A model generated the notes under the pieces. It was not told where the DNA came from, did not search any database, and worked only from the letters and a program-made list of their open reading frames with translations. Shown piece by piece: positions 33,704 to 42,221 of a DNA stretch of 51,370 nt (positions are counted from its first letter, which is position 1; every line of letters starts with the position of its first letter). Location of the stretch: positions 1 through 51,370 of the forward strand of contig CALUTU010000014.1 in the NCBI GenBank assembly GCA_944323785.1, read 5' to 3'. The position numbers and the translations under genes were made by a program. This DNA comes from an uncultured Bacteroidales bacterium. Lineage in GTDB: Bacteria; Bacteroidota; Bacteroidia; Bacteroidales; UBA932.

Positions 33704-35269
33704 ATGGACACACAGCAGAGACTCTACCCGATAGGCATACAGACATTCGCGGATATACGGAATGAGAATTACCTGTACATCGACAAGACTGAGTATGTGT
33801 ACCGAATGACTCATTCGGGGGCGAGGTACATCTTCCTGAGCCGCCCGAGGAGGTTCGGCAAGTCACTGTTAGTATCTACGCTGCACAGCTACTTCGAGGG
33901 AAGGAAGGAACTGTTTCAGGGGCTGGCCATCGATGCCTTGGAGAAAGACTGGACGGTGTATCCGGTGCTGCACTTCGACATGAGCATCGCAAAGCACATG
34001 GAGAAAGAGCAGTTGGAGGCGGCATTGGGCAACCAGCTCTCGTGGCACGAAAGGGAGTACGGTATCGTTCCCGAAAACAAAGAGTCCAACCTCAGGCTGA
34101 AAAATCTGATAGAGACCGCATATAGGCAGACCGGGCAGAAAGTAGTCGTGCTCATCGACGAATACGATGCACCCCTATTAGACGTAGTACACGAGGATAC
34201 GACCCTCCCGGTACTCCGCAACGTCATGCGCAACTTCTACAGCCCGCTCAAGGCCTGCGACCCGTATCTCCGCTTCGTTTTCATGACCGGCATCACCAAG
34301 TTCTCCCAACTCAGCATCTTCAGCGAGCTCAACAACATAGAGAACATCAGCATGATAGAGCAGTACGCAGCCGTATGCGGAATCACCGAGGAAGAGATGC
34401 TCACCCAGATGAGTCCGGACATCGACAGACTGGCCCAAAGGCTGGAGCTCAGCCGCGAGGAAACACTGGACAAGCTGAAATCCAAATACGACGGCTACCA
34501 CTTCACCTGGCCATCCCCGGACATCTACAATCCGTTCAGCCTCCTCAGGGCATTTGCCAATGCCAAGCTGGACTCCTACTGGTTCGGCAGCGGCACACCG
34601 ACCTACCTGATAGAGATGATGAGAAAATTCCACGTCACACCCTCACGCATAGGAGGAAACTCAGCCCCTGCCCCGGCGTTTGATGCCCCGACGGAGAGAA
34701 TGACGGAGATAACTCCGCTGCTCTACCAGAGCGGTTATATCACCATCAAGGCATACGACCGGATAATTGACCTCTACACGCTGGATATTCCCAACAACGA
34801 GGTGCGCATAGGCCTGATGCGCTCCCTCCTGCCCTACTATGTCACCCCGCCGTGCACCACCGAGGCCTCAACCACCGTTGCCAGAATATACGGAGCCATC
34901 CTGAACGAGGACATCGACGGCGCCCTCCACCTCCTCCAGACCTTCCTCGGCACCGTCCCCTACACCGACAATACCGGTTACGAGGGCCACTGGCAGCAGA
35001 TGCTCTACATCATATTCTCCCTCCTCGGATACTACGTGGACGTGGAGGTCCGTACCCCGAAAGGCAGGGTGGACATGGTCATGCGCACCGCCTCTAAACT
35101 CTACTTAGTGGAGCTGAAACTCGACGCCGGCGCGGATGCCGCCATGCAGCAGATAGACCTCAAGCAGTACCCCGAACGCTTCGCCCTCTGCGGCCTCCCC
35201 GTCGTAAAGGTCGCCATCGACTTTGACCGGGAAACTCACAACATCAGCGGATGGAAGATTTCACAATAA
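33704..35269 (+). CDS. AAA-ATPase-like / PD-(D/E)XK nuclease-like protein (DUF1703 type)
   Basis: A 521-residue protein of a family present in many copies in Bacteroidales. The N-terminal AAA-ATPase-like domain (about 7-210) has the opening YPIGIQTFADIRNEN, a P-loop-like RPRRFGKSLLVSTL (about 44-57), and VVLIDEYDAPLLD as Walker B (about 144-156). The C-terminal domain (about 420-515) has the nuclease-like core GYYVDVEVRTPKGRVDMVM and LVELKLDAGADAAMQQI, with the E-x-K and preceding Asp of the PD-(D/E)XK fold. The biological role is unknown. ATG 33698 is an equally possible start (two more residues). It shows no association with transposase genes here. Confidence 0.88.
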   Translation: MDTQQRLYPIGIQTFADIRNENYLYIDKTEYVYRMTHSGARYIFLSRPRRFGKSLLVSTLHSYFEGRKELFQGLAIDALEKDWTVYPVLHFDMSIAKHMEKEQLEAALGNQLSWHEREYGIVPENKESNLRLKNLIETAYRQTGQKVVVLIDEYDAPLLDVVHEDTTLPVLRNVMRNFYSPLKACDPYLRFVFMTGITKFSQLSIFSELNNIENISMIEQYAAVCGITEEEMLTQMSPDIDRLAQRLELSREETLDKLKSKYDGYHFTWPSPDIYNPFSLLRAFANAKLDSYWFGSGTPTYLIEMMRKFHVTPSRIGGNSAPAPAFDAPTERMTEITPLLYQSGYITIKAYDRIIDLYTLDIPNNEVRIGLMRSLLPYYVTPPCTTEASTTVARIYGAILNEDIDGALHLLQTFLGTVPYTDNTGYEGHWQQMLYIIFSLLGYYVDVEVRTPKGRVDMVMRTASKLYLVELKLDAGADAAMQQIDLKQYPERFALCGLPVVKVAIDFDRETHNISGWKISQ

Positions 35270-35275
35270 TTTCCT

Positions 35276-35283
35276 TACTTTTG
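35276..35283 (+). promoter_or_regulatory. -7 promoter box of the deoxynucleoside kinase gene
   Basis: TACTTTTG, a perfect TAnnTTTG, 23 nt before the ATG at 35307. No -33 TTTG at the expected distance. Confidence 0.45.
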
Positions 35284-35306
35284 CACAAAGATTAAGTCAA
35301 TAGAAT

Positions 35307-35921
35307 ATGCACATAGCGGTAGCAGGCAACATAGGCAGCGGCAAGACCACCCTGACAGGGCTGCTGGCAAGACATTACGGCTGGGAGCCTCACTATGAGT
35401 CGGTAGACTTCAATCCTTATCTGGTGGACTTTTACAACGACATGCAGCGGTGGTCGTTCAACCTGCAGGTGTACTTCCTCAACAAGAGGCTAAAGGACAT
35501 CGTGGAGTTCCAGAACTCAGGCAAGAACGTGATACAGGACCGCACCATCTACGAGGACGCCATGATATTCGCGCCCAACCTGCACGACATGGGGCTGATG
35601 GACACCCGGGACTTCGAGAACTATTCATCCCTGTTTGAACTGATGCAGCGCATGGTCGGATATCCTGACCTGCTCATCTACCTGCGGTCGTCTATCCCCA
35701 ATCTGGTGGCGCAGATTCAGAAACGTGGCCGCGAGTACGAGAACAGCATCCGCATCGACTACCTCAGCGGTCTGAACGACCGGTACGAGAAGTGGATAGC
35801 CGACTATAAGGGCGAGTTGCTGATAGTAGACGTGGACACCTGCCGGTTCGAGGACAGGAAAGAGGATTTCAGTCAGATCTGCGACCAGATAGACGCCCGC
35901 CTGTTCGGACTCTTCCAGTAA
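35307..35921 (+). CDS. Deoxynucleoside kinase
   Basis: A 204-residue salvage kinase that phosphorylates deoxyribonucleosides with ATP. P-loop GNIGSGKTTL (about 7-16), an FYNDMQRWSFNLQVYFLNKRL block (about 47-67) and QDRTIYEDA (about 76-84, the DRS/DRT-like motif with the catalytic acidic residue nearby) match the family. The LID Arg residues are in IQKRGREYE (about 139-147). Specificity (deoxyadenosine, deoxyguanosine or deoxycytidine) cannot be told from the sequence. The gene stands alone between the PD-(D/E)XK gene and the convergent barrel gene. Confidence 0.92.
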   Translation: MHIAVAGNIGSGKTTLTGLLARHYGWEPHYESVDFNPYLVDFYNDMQRWSFNLQVYFLNKRLKDIVEFQNSGKNVIQDRTIYEDAMIFAPNLHDMGLMDTRDFENYSSLFELMQRMVGYPDLLIYLRSSIPNLVAQIQKRGREYENSIRIDYLSGLNDRYEKWIADYKGELLIVDVDTCRFEDRKEDFSQICDQIDARLFGLFQ

Positions 35922-35935
35922 GATACCGTGATGTC

Positions 35936-36580
35936 TCAGATCTTGATGGACAGACCGACGTTGACCAGTCCCCTGTAGCCGAAGCCGAGCTCGGCAAACC
36001 CGCCGAACGTTTCCCCGTAACGGAATTTTACGGCAGTGATATGATATGAGAACCGAAGCCGGTCATTGGCCTCGGGGATAAAATAATCCTCATTGCCCTG
36101 CACTATCGACTCATCCTGATAGCTCACGCCCAGATACAGAGAGCCGGAGCATTCCATCGGTCCCTGCTGCCAGTAAGTATAGGAAGCGGATATATGAGCC
36201 GAATAACTGCTGATGGTGGAACGGCAGACAAATATCGGATCCACAATCGGCTTCAACTCCGAATCGGTTATATACATGTCCGCACTGCCGTAGCCGTAGC
36301 CGAAATCCAGGCCTATGGAGACTCTTGGATGTACGAAGAAATTGTATCCTACGGCCGCAATGCCGGAGAATTTATGATTACGGGAATCCCCGTCATAATC
36401 CTCCGAGCGGTACTCGGAGTTGAGCATTGTAGTCAGTTCTATGACCGAAGGCGTACCGTACTGCACGTATACCTCGTTCCGGGGAAAATATTCCGAGTCC
36501 CTTACCCGTCCGGTCTGCGCTCCGGCCACTGCCGAAGCCGTCAGAGCCAGCACTATCACTGTAATGATTCTATTTTTCAT
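35936..36580 (-). CDS. Outer-membrane beta-barrel protein (214 aa)
   Basis: A signal peptide (cleavage near AGAQ, residue 22 or so) precedes amphipathic strands with alternating aromatic and polar residues throughout (for example FGYGYGSAD, FSYHITAVKFRY, GFAELGFGYRG), ending in SIKI. This is a small porin-like barrel of the Bacteroidota outer membrane; no transport substrate is implied. It overlaps the start side of the downstream end of the flippase-like gene by 11 nt and is cotranscribed with it. Confidence 0.75.
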   Translation of the reverse strand: MKNRIITVIVLALTASAVAGAQTGRVRDSEYFPRNEVYVQYGTPSVIELTTMLNSEYRSEDYDGDSRNHKFSGIAAVGYNFFVHPRVSIGLDFGYGYGSADMYITDSELKPIVDPIFVCRSTISSYSAHISASYTYWQQGPMECSGSLYLGVSYQDESIVQGNEDYFIPEANDRLRFSYHITAVKFRYGETFGGFAELGFGYRGLVNVGLSIKI

Positions 36581-37604
36581 AACCGTTGGATTTTTGTCTG
36601 TCCTTTTTACGTCTGGATATATACATAGCGGCCAGGGACACCGCTCCGCACAGCAGCATGGTCAGGGCCTGGCTCTCATGTGAGATAGTTGCAAATATCA
36701 CGCCCGAAGTCCTTGGAATGGAATATATGGAAGACATGGCCAGGGACAGGATGAAATGATACGCGCCTATACCGCCCTGCACCGGCACTATCCATCCGAG
36801 ACTGCCGACCACCATCAGGAAAAGGGCATCCACCCAGTTGAGTCCGGCCACCTGAGGTATGGCCAGGATGGTCGAATAACTCATGATCCAATAACACAGC
36901 CACAGCAGCAGGGTGTACAGCAGGAATCTCCACTTGCCCCTCATCTTCAGGCCGGCTGTCAGACCTCCTATCAGCCCCTTGGCCAGGGAGAACAGCTTGG
37001 CGAAAAATTTATACTTGCTCAGACGCTTCCTGTAGCAGAATATCAGGACGCAGGCCCCCACGCACAAGGCTGCAATGCCTCCTATCAGCCAGAGGATATC
37101 AAACGGCATCGAATCGACCGCAGGCTGCCACACCTCGTCGGACACGAACTGCCCGAACGAGCTTTCTCCTGCCAGCAGGACGACAAAGAGAATTATCAGG
37201 AATGTCACCATATCCCAGCTGCGCTCCAGCACCACAGTGCCAAGCACCGATTCGAAAGAGGCCTTTCCCGTAGCGGAGATGACCCCGCACCTGGCAAGTT
37301 CACCGGCACGAGGCAGAGCGAAATTGGTCAGATACGCTATTGTCACACCGTCATAGGCTTCCCTGCGGGTTATAGCCGGGTTCAAAGGCAGCATGACAAG
37401 CCTCCATCTGAGTCCTCTTATCACAAATGCCAGGATACTGGCCAGCATCGACACCAGGATCCAGCCGAAATTACAGCTCCGGACTCCCGAGATAAAATCC
37501 TCCCATTTCACTCCGCGGAACGCAAAATACAGCAGCACTGCTGCAAGTGCCAGCATCAGGGTCCACTGAAGGACTTTCTTTATCTTGGACCGGACACCGC
37601 TCAC
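36570..37604 (-). CDS. Lysylphosphatidylglycerol synthase-type transmembrane protein (UPF0104)
   Basis: A 344-residue inner-membrane protein with about eight membrane helices. It has the family motifs FRGLRWRLVMLP-like segment (about 60-73), LPRAGELARCGVIS (about 94-107) and a conserved VQGGIGAYHFI segment (about 280-290). The MprF flippase domain belongs to this family, so it probably flips or handles a lipid, but there is no synthase domain and no direct evidence for the substrate. It overlaps panD by 4 nt upstream and the barrel gene by 11 nt downstream, so it is part of the panC-panD transcript. Confidence 0.85.
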   Translation of the reverse strand: MSGVRSKIKKVLQWTLMLALAAVLLYFAFRGVKWEDFISGVRSCNFGWILVSMLASILAFVIRGLRWRLVMLPLNPAITRREAYDGVTIAYLTNFALPRAGELARCGVISATGKASFESVLGTVVLERSWDMVTFLIILFVVLLAGESSFGQFVSDEVWQPAVDSMPFDILWLIGGIAALCVGACVLIFCYRKRLSKYKFFAKLFSLAKGLIGGLTAGLKMRGKWRFLLYTLLLWLCYWIMSYSTILAIPQVAGLNWVDALFLMVVGSLGWIVPVQGGIGAYHFILSLAMSSIYSIPRTSGVIFATISHESQALTMLLCGAVSLAAMYISRRKKDRQKSNGYEK

Positions 37605-37954
37605 TTGACAAGCCGGTTTGTCCTTGTATCCGGGAATACGACTTTGGGACGGAAGTCCGCAGCCTCTTCCGGAGTCACTATCGCATAAGACATTATGATC
37701 ACTATATCACCCGCCGAGAAAAGATGGGCCGCAGCACCGTTCAGTTCTATGGCGCCGCTACCTTCCTCGCCAGGGATGACGTATGTCTCCACCCGGTTGC
37801 CGTTGGTGACATTGACCACCGAGACCTTCTCGCCCTCAAAGAGGCCGGAGGCCCGCATCAGAGCCCTGTCCACAGTGATGCTGCCGATGTAGTCCAGATT
37901 GGCACGGGTAACCGTCACCCTGTGGATTTTGGATTTGATAACCTCGATAAACAT
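37601..37954 (-). CDS. panD: Aspartate 1-decarboxylase
   Basis: PanD makes beta-alanine from L-aspartate for pantothenate synthesis. The 117-residue proenzyme has the self-cleavage site Gly24-Ser25 in YIGSIT, which generates the pyruvoyl group, plus KIHRVTVT (about 9-16), the Asn/Gly block NVTNGNR (about 48-54) and the AAAHL-like segment (about 73-77). Length is typical. It is 1 nt from panC and overlaps the flippase-like gene by 4 nt. Confidence 0.95.
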   Translation of the reverse strand: MFIEVIKSKIHRVTVTRANLDYIGSITVDRALMRASGLFEGEKVSVVNVTNGNRVETYVIPGEEGSGAIELNGAAAHLFSAGDIVIIMSYAIVTPEEAADFRPKVVFPDTRTNRLVK

Positions 37955-37955
37955 T

Positions 37956-38801
37956 CTATCTCAACTCTATGTTGTCAATCAGACGGACCTGACCGGCATA
38001 CACCGCGCATGTCAGCCGCAGGTGCTCCGCTTCATTCCAGTCCGTCACAGGGCGCAAAGTTAATGAATTTATTATTTCCACATATTCGGTCCTGAGCCGG
38101 CTGTCCGCGTCAATCAGCGACACCACAGCCTTTATGGCCTCGGCCACGGGCATCTTGCCGACCATATCCCTGGCCTTCAGTATTGAACGGTAAATATGCG
38201 GGGCCGCCTCCCGTTGTCCGGGAGTCAGAAGCTTGTTGCGGGAACTGAGCGCCAGTCCGTCCGCTCCCCTTGCTATGGGGCAGCGCACTATCTCAATATT
38301 GTATCCGAGAGCCTTCACAAAATACTCCACGATGGCCAGCTGCTGGAAGTCCTTCTCTCCGAAATAAGCCCTGTCCGGACGCACTATATCGAAAAGTCTT
38401 GTAACCACCTGCGCCATACCGTTGAAATGTCCCGGTCTGCGCGGTCCCTCTCCATACTGGTCCAGACCGCCTAGGTCAAACACCTTTTTATTATAGTCAG
38501 TCCCCTCGGGATACATTTCCTTCACCGTAGGAGCGAACAGAACAGAGACACCCATAGGCTCTATGAATGCTGCGTCATCCTCCAGTCTACGGGGGTAGGT
38601 CTCGAAATCGGTCTTATTGTTGAACTGCGTGGGATTTACAAAGTCGGAAACTACGACCGCTCCGCACTCCGACACGGCCCTGCGGATAAGCGATGCATGA
38701 CCCTCATGAAGGGCCCCCATGGTAGGCACGAAACCTACCGTTTTGTCTTCCAATAATTTGCGGGCGGCATCAAATTCCGCCACTGTGCTTATTACTTTCA
38801 T
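37956..38801 (-). CDS. panC: Pantoate-beta-alanine ligase (pantothenate synthetase)
   Basis: PanC joins pantoate and the beta-alanine made by PanD, using ATP, to form pantothenate. The 281-residue protein has the nucleotide-binding HIGH-like motif in FVPTMGALHEGH (about 24-35), FVNPTQF (about 54-60), the FGEKDFQQL block (about 145-153) and the SSRNK motif (about 185-189). It is the first gene of the panC-panD-flippase-barrel run. panB is not in the window. Confidence 0.96.
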   Translation of the reverse strand: MKVISTVAEFDAARKLLEDKTVGFVPTMGALHEGHASLIRRAVSECGAVVVSDFVNPTQFNNKTDFETYPRRLEDDAAFIEPMGVSVLFAPTVKEMYPEGTDYNKKVFDLGGLDQYGEGPRRPGHFNGMAQVVTRLFDIVRPDRAYFGEKDFQQLAIVEYFVKALGYNIEIVRCPIARGADGLALSSRNKLLTPGQREAAPHIYRSILKARDMVGKMPVAEAIKAVVSLIDADSRLRTEYVEIINSLTLRPVTDWNEAEHLRLTCAVYAGQVRLIDNIELR

Positions 38802-38820
38802 GGTCAGTAAAAATTGGGGA

Positions 38821-38828
38821 CAAACATA
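38821..38828 (-). promoter_or_regulatory. -7 promoter box of panC-panD
   Basis: TATGTTTG on the minus strand, a perfect TAnnTTTG, 19 nt before the panC ATG. Confidence 0.5.
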
Positions 38829-38867
38829 GACATTTTCAATGACTTTAGATAATTTAGAGGAAAAAAT

Positions 38868-38899
38868 TTTGCCTTTTACGATTATTCATTATAATTTTG
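38868..38899 (+). promoter_or_regulatory. Promoter of iorA-iorB
   Basis: TTTG (38868-38871), 20 nt, TAATTTTG (38892-38899). Both boxes match the Bacteroidota consensus with near-ideal spacing. The leader is about 45 nt. It diverges from the panC promoter in the same 147-bp gap. Confidence 0.6.
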
Positions 38900-38948
38900 A
38901 AACTTTAGTGAGATTTTCCTTAAAAATTGATAGATAACATAAAGTTTT

Positions 38949-40553
38949 ATGAAATTACTGTTACTTGGCGATGAAGCCATAGCCTTGGCGGCTATACATT
39001 CAGGAATTTCCGGAGTCTATGCCTATCCCGGCACTCCGTCTACGGAGATTACCGAATACATCCAGAACCGTCAGAAAGCCGACCCGGCATCTGAACGCAT
39101 CTTCTGCAAATGGTGCACCAACGAGAAGACCGCTATGGAAGCGGCCCTCGGTATGTCCTACATGGGCAAACGCGCCCTTGTCTGCATGAAACATGTCGGC
39201 ATGAACGTAGCCGCCGACGCTTTTGTCAACTCTGCCATGACCGGAACCAACGGCGGTCTGGTGGTAGTGGCCGCGGACGACCCGTCCATGCACTCGTCCC
39301 AGAACGAGCAGGACTCCCGTTTCTACGGCAAGTTCGCGATGATACCTGTCTTCGAGCCCTCGTCACAGCAGGAAGCCTACGACATGGTACGCGACGCATT
39401 TGAGTTCTCCGAGAAACGCAGGATTCCCGTTCTGCTCCGCATCACCACCCGTATGGCCCACTCCAGGGCCGAGGTGGAGGCCAGGGAGGACGTACTGGCC
39501 CAGAAGCCGATATCCTATCCCGAGAATCCCCGCCAGTGGGTACTGCTCCCGGCCAACTCCAAAGTCCGCAACGAGCAGCTCATCAAGGATCAGGTGGACT
39601 TCGAGAACGATGCCCTGAACGATCCCCGCAACAAGTTCATCCCCGGAGAGGACAAGAGCCTGGCTATCGTAACCTGCGGTATCGCGTACAACTATCTCAT
39701 GGAGAACTTCCCCGACGGAGTTCCCTGCGGAGTGCTCAAGATATCCCGCTATCCTATTCCCCGCAAGCTGGTCAAGACCATGGAGGCCGAGGGCATCAAC
39801 CGCGTGATTATCATGGAAGAGGGCCAGCCCCTCATAGAGGAGATGATAAAGGGCATGATCAGCTCTGACATTCAGGTGGACGGACGTCTCACCGGAGCCC
39901 TGCCCCGTACCGGAGAGCTCTCTCCTGACTGTGTCCGCGCAGCCGTAAGACTCGCTCCCCACAAGACATTCCCCAAAGACGACATCGTAGTGCCCAGACC
40001 GCCGGCTCTCTGCCAGGGCTGCGGACACAGGGACATGTACGCCGCCCTCAACGAAGTGGCCGCAGAGTACGAGCACTCACGGGTATTCAGCGACATCGGA
40101 TGCTACACCCTCGGTGCCCTGCCTCCGTTCAGAGCCATCCATACTACAGTTGACATGGGAGCCTCCATCACCATGGCCAAGGGTGCCGCCGATGCTGGAC
40201 AGTTCCCCTCGTTCGCTGTCATCGGTGACTCCACCTTCACCCATTCCGGCATCACCGGCCTGCTTGACTGCGTCAACAGCAACGCCAACGTGGTGATCAT
40301 CATCTCCGACAACCTCACCACCGGTATGACCGGAGGTCAGGACTCCGCCGGCACCGGCAAGCTCGAGAGCATCTGCGCCGGAGTCGGAGTCGATCCCGCC
40401 CACATCCGGGTAGTCGTTCCCCTTCCCAAGAACATGGAGGAGATCAAGAACACCATCCGTGAGGAAGTGGAGTACAAAGGCGTATCAGTGGTCATCCCCC
40501 GCAGGGAATGCATCCAGACATTCAAGCGTCACGCAAAAGAGAAAAAGAAATAA
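38949..40553 (+). CDS. iorA: Indolepyruvate oxidoreductase, alpha subunit
   Basis: IorA, with IorB, oxidatively decarboxylates aryl pyruvates from aromatic amino acids to aryl-acetyl-CoA using thiamine diphosphate and ferredoxin. The 534-residue protein has the pyrimidine-binding domain (about 1-180, with GVYAYPGTPSTEI) and the pyrophosphate domain (about 355-500) with LCQGCGHRDM and GDSTFTHSG. Other members carry C-terminal ferredoxin-type cluster motifs (CxxCxxC); none is present here, as the chain ends in a Lys-rich tail. Electron transfer must use another protein. iorB follows by 22 nt. The gene is strongly GC-biased like core genes. Confidence 0.93.
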   Translation: MKLLLLGDEAIALAAIHSGISGVYAYPGTPSTEITEYIQNRQKADPASERIFCKWCTNEKTAMEAALGMSYMGKRALVCMKHVGMNVAADAFVNSAMTGTNGGLVVVAADDPSMHSSQNEQDSRFYGKFAMIPVFEPSSQQEAYDMVRDAFEFSEKRRIPVLLRITTRMAHSRAEVEAREDVLAQKPISYPENPRQWVLLPANSKVRNEQLIKDQVDFENDALNDPRNKFIPGEDKSLAIVTCGIAYNYLMENFPDGVPCGVLKISRYPIPRKLVKTMEAEGINRVIIMEEGQPLIEEMIKGMISSDIQVDGRLTGALPRTGELSPDCVRAAVRLAPHKTFPKDDIVVPRPPALCQGCGHRDMYAALNEVAAEYEHSRVFSDIGCYTLGALPPFRAIHTTVDMGASITMAKGAADAGQFPSFAVIGDSTFTHSGITGLLDCVNSNANVVIIISDNLTTGMTGGQDSAGTGKLESICAGVGVDPAHIRVVVPLPKNMEEIKNTIREEVEYKGVSVVIPRRECIQTFKRHAKEKKK

Positions 40554-40575
40554 CTGACTTATAAAGAGAACCGAT

Positions 40576-41160
40576 ATGAAACAAGATATAATATTGGCAG
40601 GCGTAGGAGGACAGGGTATCCTCTCCATCGCCACAGTTCTGGGAGAAGCCGCGCTTACAGGCGGTCTCCATATCAAACAGGCGGAAGTACACGGAATGAG
40701 TCAGCGCGGAGGCGATGTCCAGAGCAACCTGCGCATCTCGTCCGAGCCGATTCACAGCGACCTCATTCCTTTCGGACAGGTGGACATGATCATGTCCCTT
40801 GAGCCCATGGAGGCCCTGAGGTACGTTCAGGAGCTGTCCGAGAATGGTTGGATCGTAACCTCCTCCATACCATTCGTCAACATCAACAACTATCCGGACA
40901 AGGAGGAGATCTACAAGCATCTCAATTCCCTGCCCCACGTAGTCATGCTTGACGTGGAGGAGCTGGCCAAGGAAGCCGGAGCACCTGCCCAGGCATCCAA
41001 CATAGTGCTTCTCGGAGCGGCCATCCCCATGCTCGGATTCAGTTTCGAGACAGTCCGCGACGCCGTCGCCAAGGTATTCGCCCGCAAGGGTGAGGAAGTG
41101 GTGGCAAAGAACATCGCCGCCCTTGAGGCCGGCTACAAGCACAGCATTTCCAAACAATAA
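40576..41160 (+). CDS. iorB: Indolepyruvate oxidoreductase, beta subunit
   Basis: The 194-residue gamma-domain subunit of the keto-acid:ferredoxin oxidoreductase superfamily. It opens with the nucleotide-binding-like GVGGQGILSIATVL (about 9-22), then QAEVHGMSQRGGDVQSNLRI (about 34-53), the typical core block, and the DLIPFGQVDM segment. It forms the partner of IorA and is needed for substrate and CoA handling. The pair is followed by a terminator. Confidence 0.94.
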   Translation: MKQDIILAGVGGQGILSIATVLGEAALTGGLHIKQAEVHGMSQRGGDVQSNLRISSEPIHSDLIPFGQVDMIMSLEPMEALRYVQELSENGWIVTSSIPFVNINNYPDKEEIYKHLNSLPHVVMLDVEELAKEAGAPAQASNIVLLGAAIPMLGFSFETVRDAVAKVFARKGEEVVAKNIAALEAGYKHSISKQ

Positions 41161-41191
41161 TCAATAACAAACCTTACTCACACCTTACTCG

Positions 41192-41226
41192 AAGGGCCGT
41201 ATCCATCACCGGACACGGCCCTTTCT
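41192..41226 (+). terminator. Intrinsic terminator after iorA-iorB
   Basis: AAGGGCCGT and ACGGCCCTT form a 9-bp stem, extended inside by TCC/GGA, followed by TTTCT. It may also serve the convergent haem operon ending at 41247. Confidence 0.75.
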
Positions 41227-41246
41227 AACATTATGCAAGATCAACT

Positions 41247-41573
41247 CTATTCAGGGACATAGATAATCTCCCCGTTCTCCAGCTCGTAGGCTATGCCGAC
41301 CCGCTTTCCTTTCTGACCGGACTTGGACTGGTCCTCGGAAGGGGTGTAGCGGTCGATGTTCTGTCCCTGCTTGACGATGATCTCCATGTCCTCCTTGCCG
41401 GGGTTCTTGACCATCGTAAAGTCCTCGGGCGAAAGCATCTCGGTCATGTTGTAGCGGGTCACGAGGGCGACCATAAGGGCCACGGCGAAGACCATGGCCA
41501 CGTCGAAGAGATTGCCCACCACGCTCATCGGGTCGTTCTCCTCGTCCCCTCCCAGCAGTCTTCTCCTCTTCAT
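41247..41573 (-). CDS. hmuV: HmuV-type DUF2149 protein (ExbD-like topology)
   Basis: A 108-residue protein with one membrane helix (about 17-37, NLFDVAMVFAVALMVALV) whose Asp sits where ExbD and MotB carry their proton-binding Asp, followed by a periplasmic tail. Family DUF2149 has no established function, but it always sits beside a MotA/TolQ/ExbB gene in haem and cobalamin-type loci. I chose the start at 41573 because its ATGA overlaps the stop of hmuU; an upstream start is in the coding region of hmuU. It is the last gene of the operon. Confidence 0.8.
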   Translation of the reverse strand: MKRRRLLGGDEENDPMSVVGNLFDVAMVFAVALMVALVTRYNMTEMLSPEDFTMVKNPGKEDMEIIVKQGQNIDRYTPSEDQSKSGQKGKRVGIAYELENGEIIYVPE

Positions 41574-42205
41574 CGCACTTCCTCCCCTGTCCTGGTTTCC
41601 ACTTCCTGCACACCGCCGCATCCGTCCAGCACCTCCGACACGAACTCCAGCCGGTTCAGGTCGCGGGTGTACCAGCGCTGCTTGACCTGCTGGGTGATGA
41701 AGCCTATCGCGGCCGAGAAGAGGCCCACGACGGTCGTAGCGAAGGCCACCTGCATGTTGTAGGCCATCGAGCCGATATCGCCGGTGGACAGGCCCACGAG
41801 AGCCGGGCCCATAGGAATCAGGGTACCCATCAGACCGAGCATAGGACCCATCTTCGATAGGGTCTTGGAGGTGCCTAAGTCCTTGTCAGCGGCTATCTCG
41901 TAGTCGGAGAGCAGCAGCTGGCGGTGCGCCCGGTCCCTGGTGGTGTCCAGCATACCGGCCAGGCAGTTCAGCAGCGGGGACTTGGTATTGGCAGGCAGGG
42001 AAGCCCTCAGCTCCCCGACAGTAGCCGGAGTCAGTGCCTCGACCTTGGTCATGAACAGGCGGTCCACCTTGCGTATCTGAAGGTACTGTCCGAAGAAATT
42101 GCCGATCAGCAGCAGCGACCGGAGGAAAAACAGGATCAGCAGGACCACTACCGGTACGAGCAGTCCGTTGGAAATCCAGAAGAGAACATCAGATATGTAG
42201 TTCAT
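41570..42205 (-). CDS. hmuU: HmuU-type MotA/TolQ/ExbB proton-channel protein
   Basis: A 211-residue inner-membrane protein with an N-terminal helix, a cytoplasmic loop (about 45-115) and two more helices. The family core SKMGPMLGLMGTLIPMGPAL (about 117-136) and the Thr/Ser-lined third helix (AFATTVVGLFSAAIGF, about 155-170) match TolQ/ExbB. In those systems it forms a proton channel with an ExbD-type partner. HmuV would be that partner, encoded with a 4-nt overlap. Confidence 0.88.
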   Translation of the reverse strand: MNYISDVLFWISNGLLVPVVVLLILFFLRSLLLIGNFFGQYLQIRKVDRLFMTKVEALTPATVGELRASLPANTKSPLLNCLAGMLDTTRDRAHRQLLLSDYEIAADKDLGTSKTLSKMGPMLGLMGTLIPMGPALVGLSTGDIGSMAYNMQVAFATTVVGLFSAAIGFITQQVKQRWYTRDLNRLEFVSEVLDGCGGVQEVETRTGEEVR

Positions 42206-42221
42206 ACGTTTTTATATTTTA

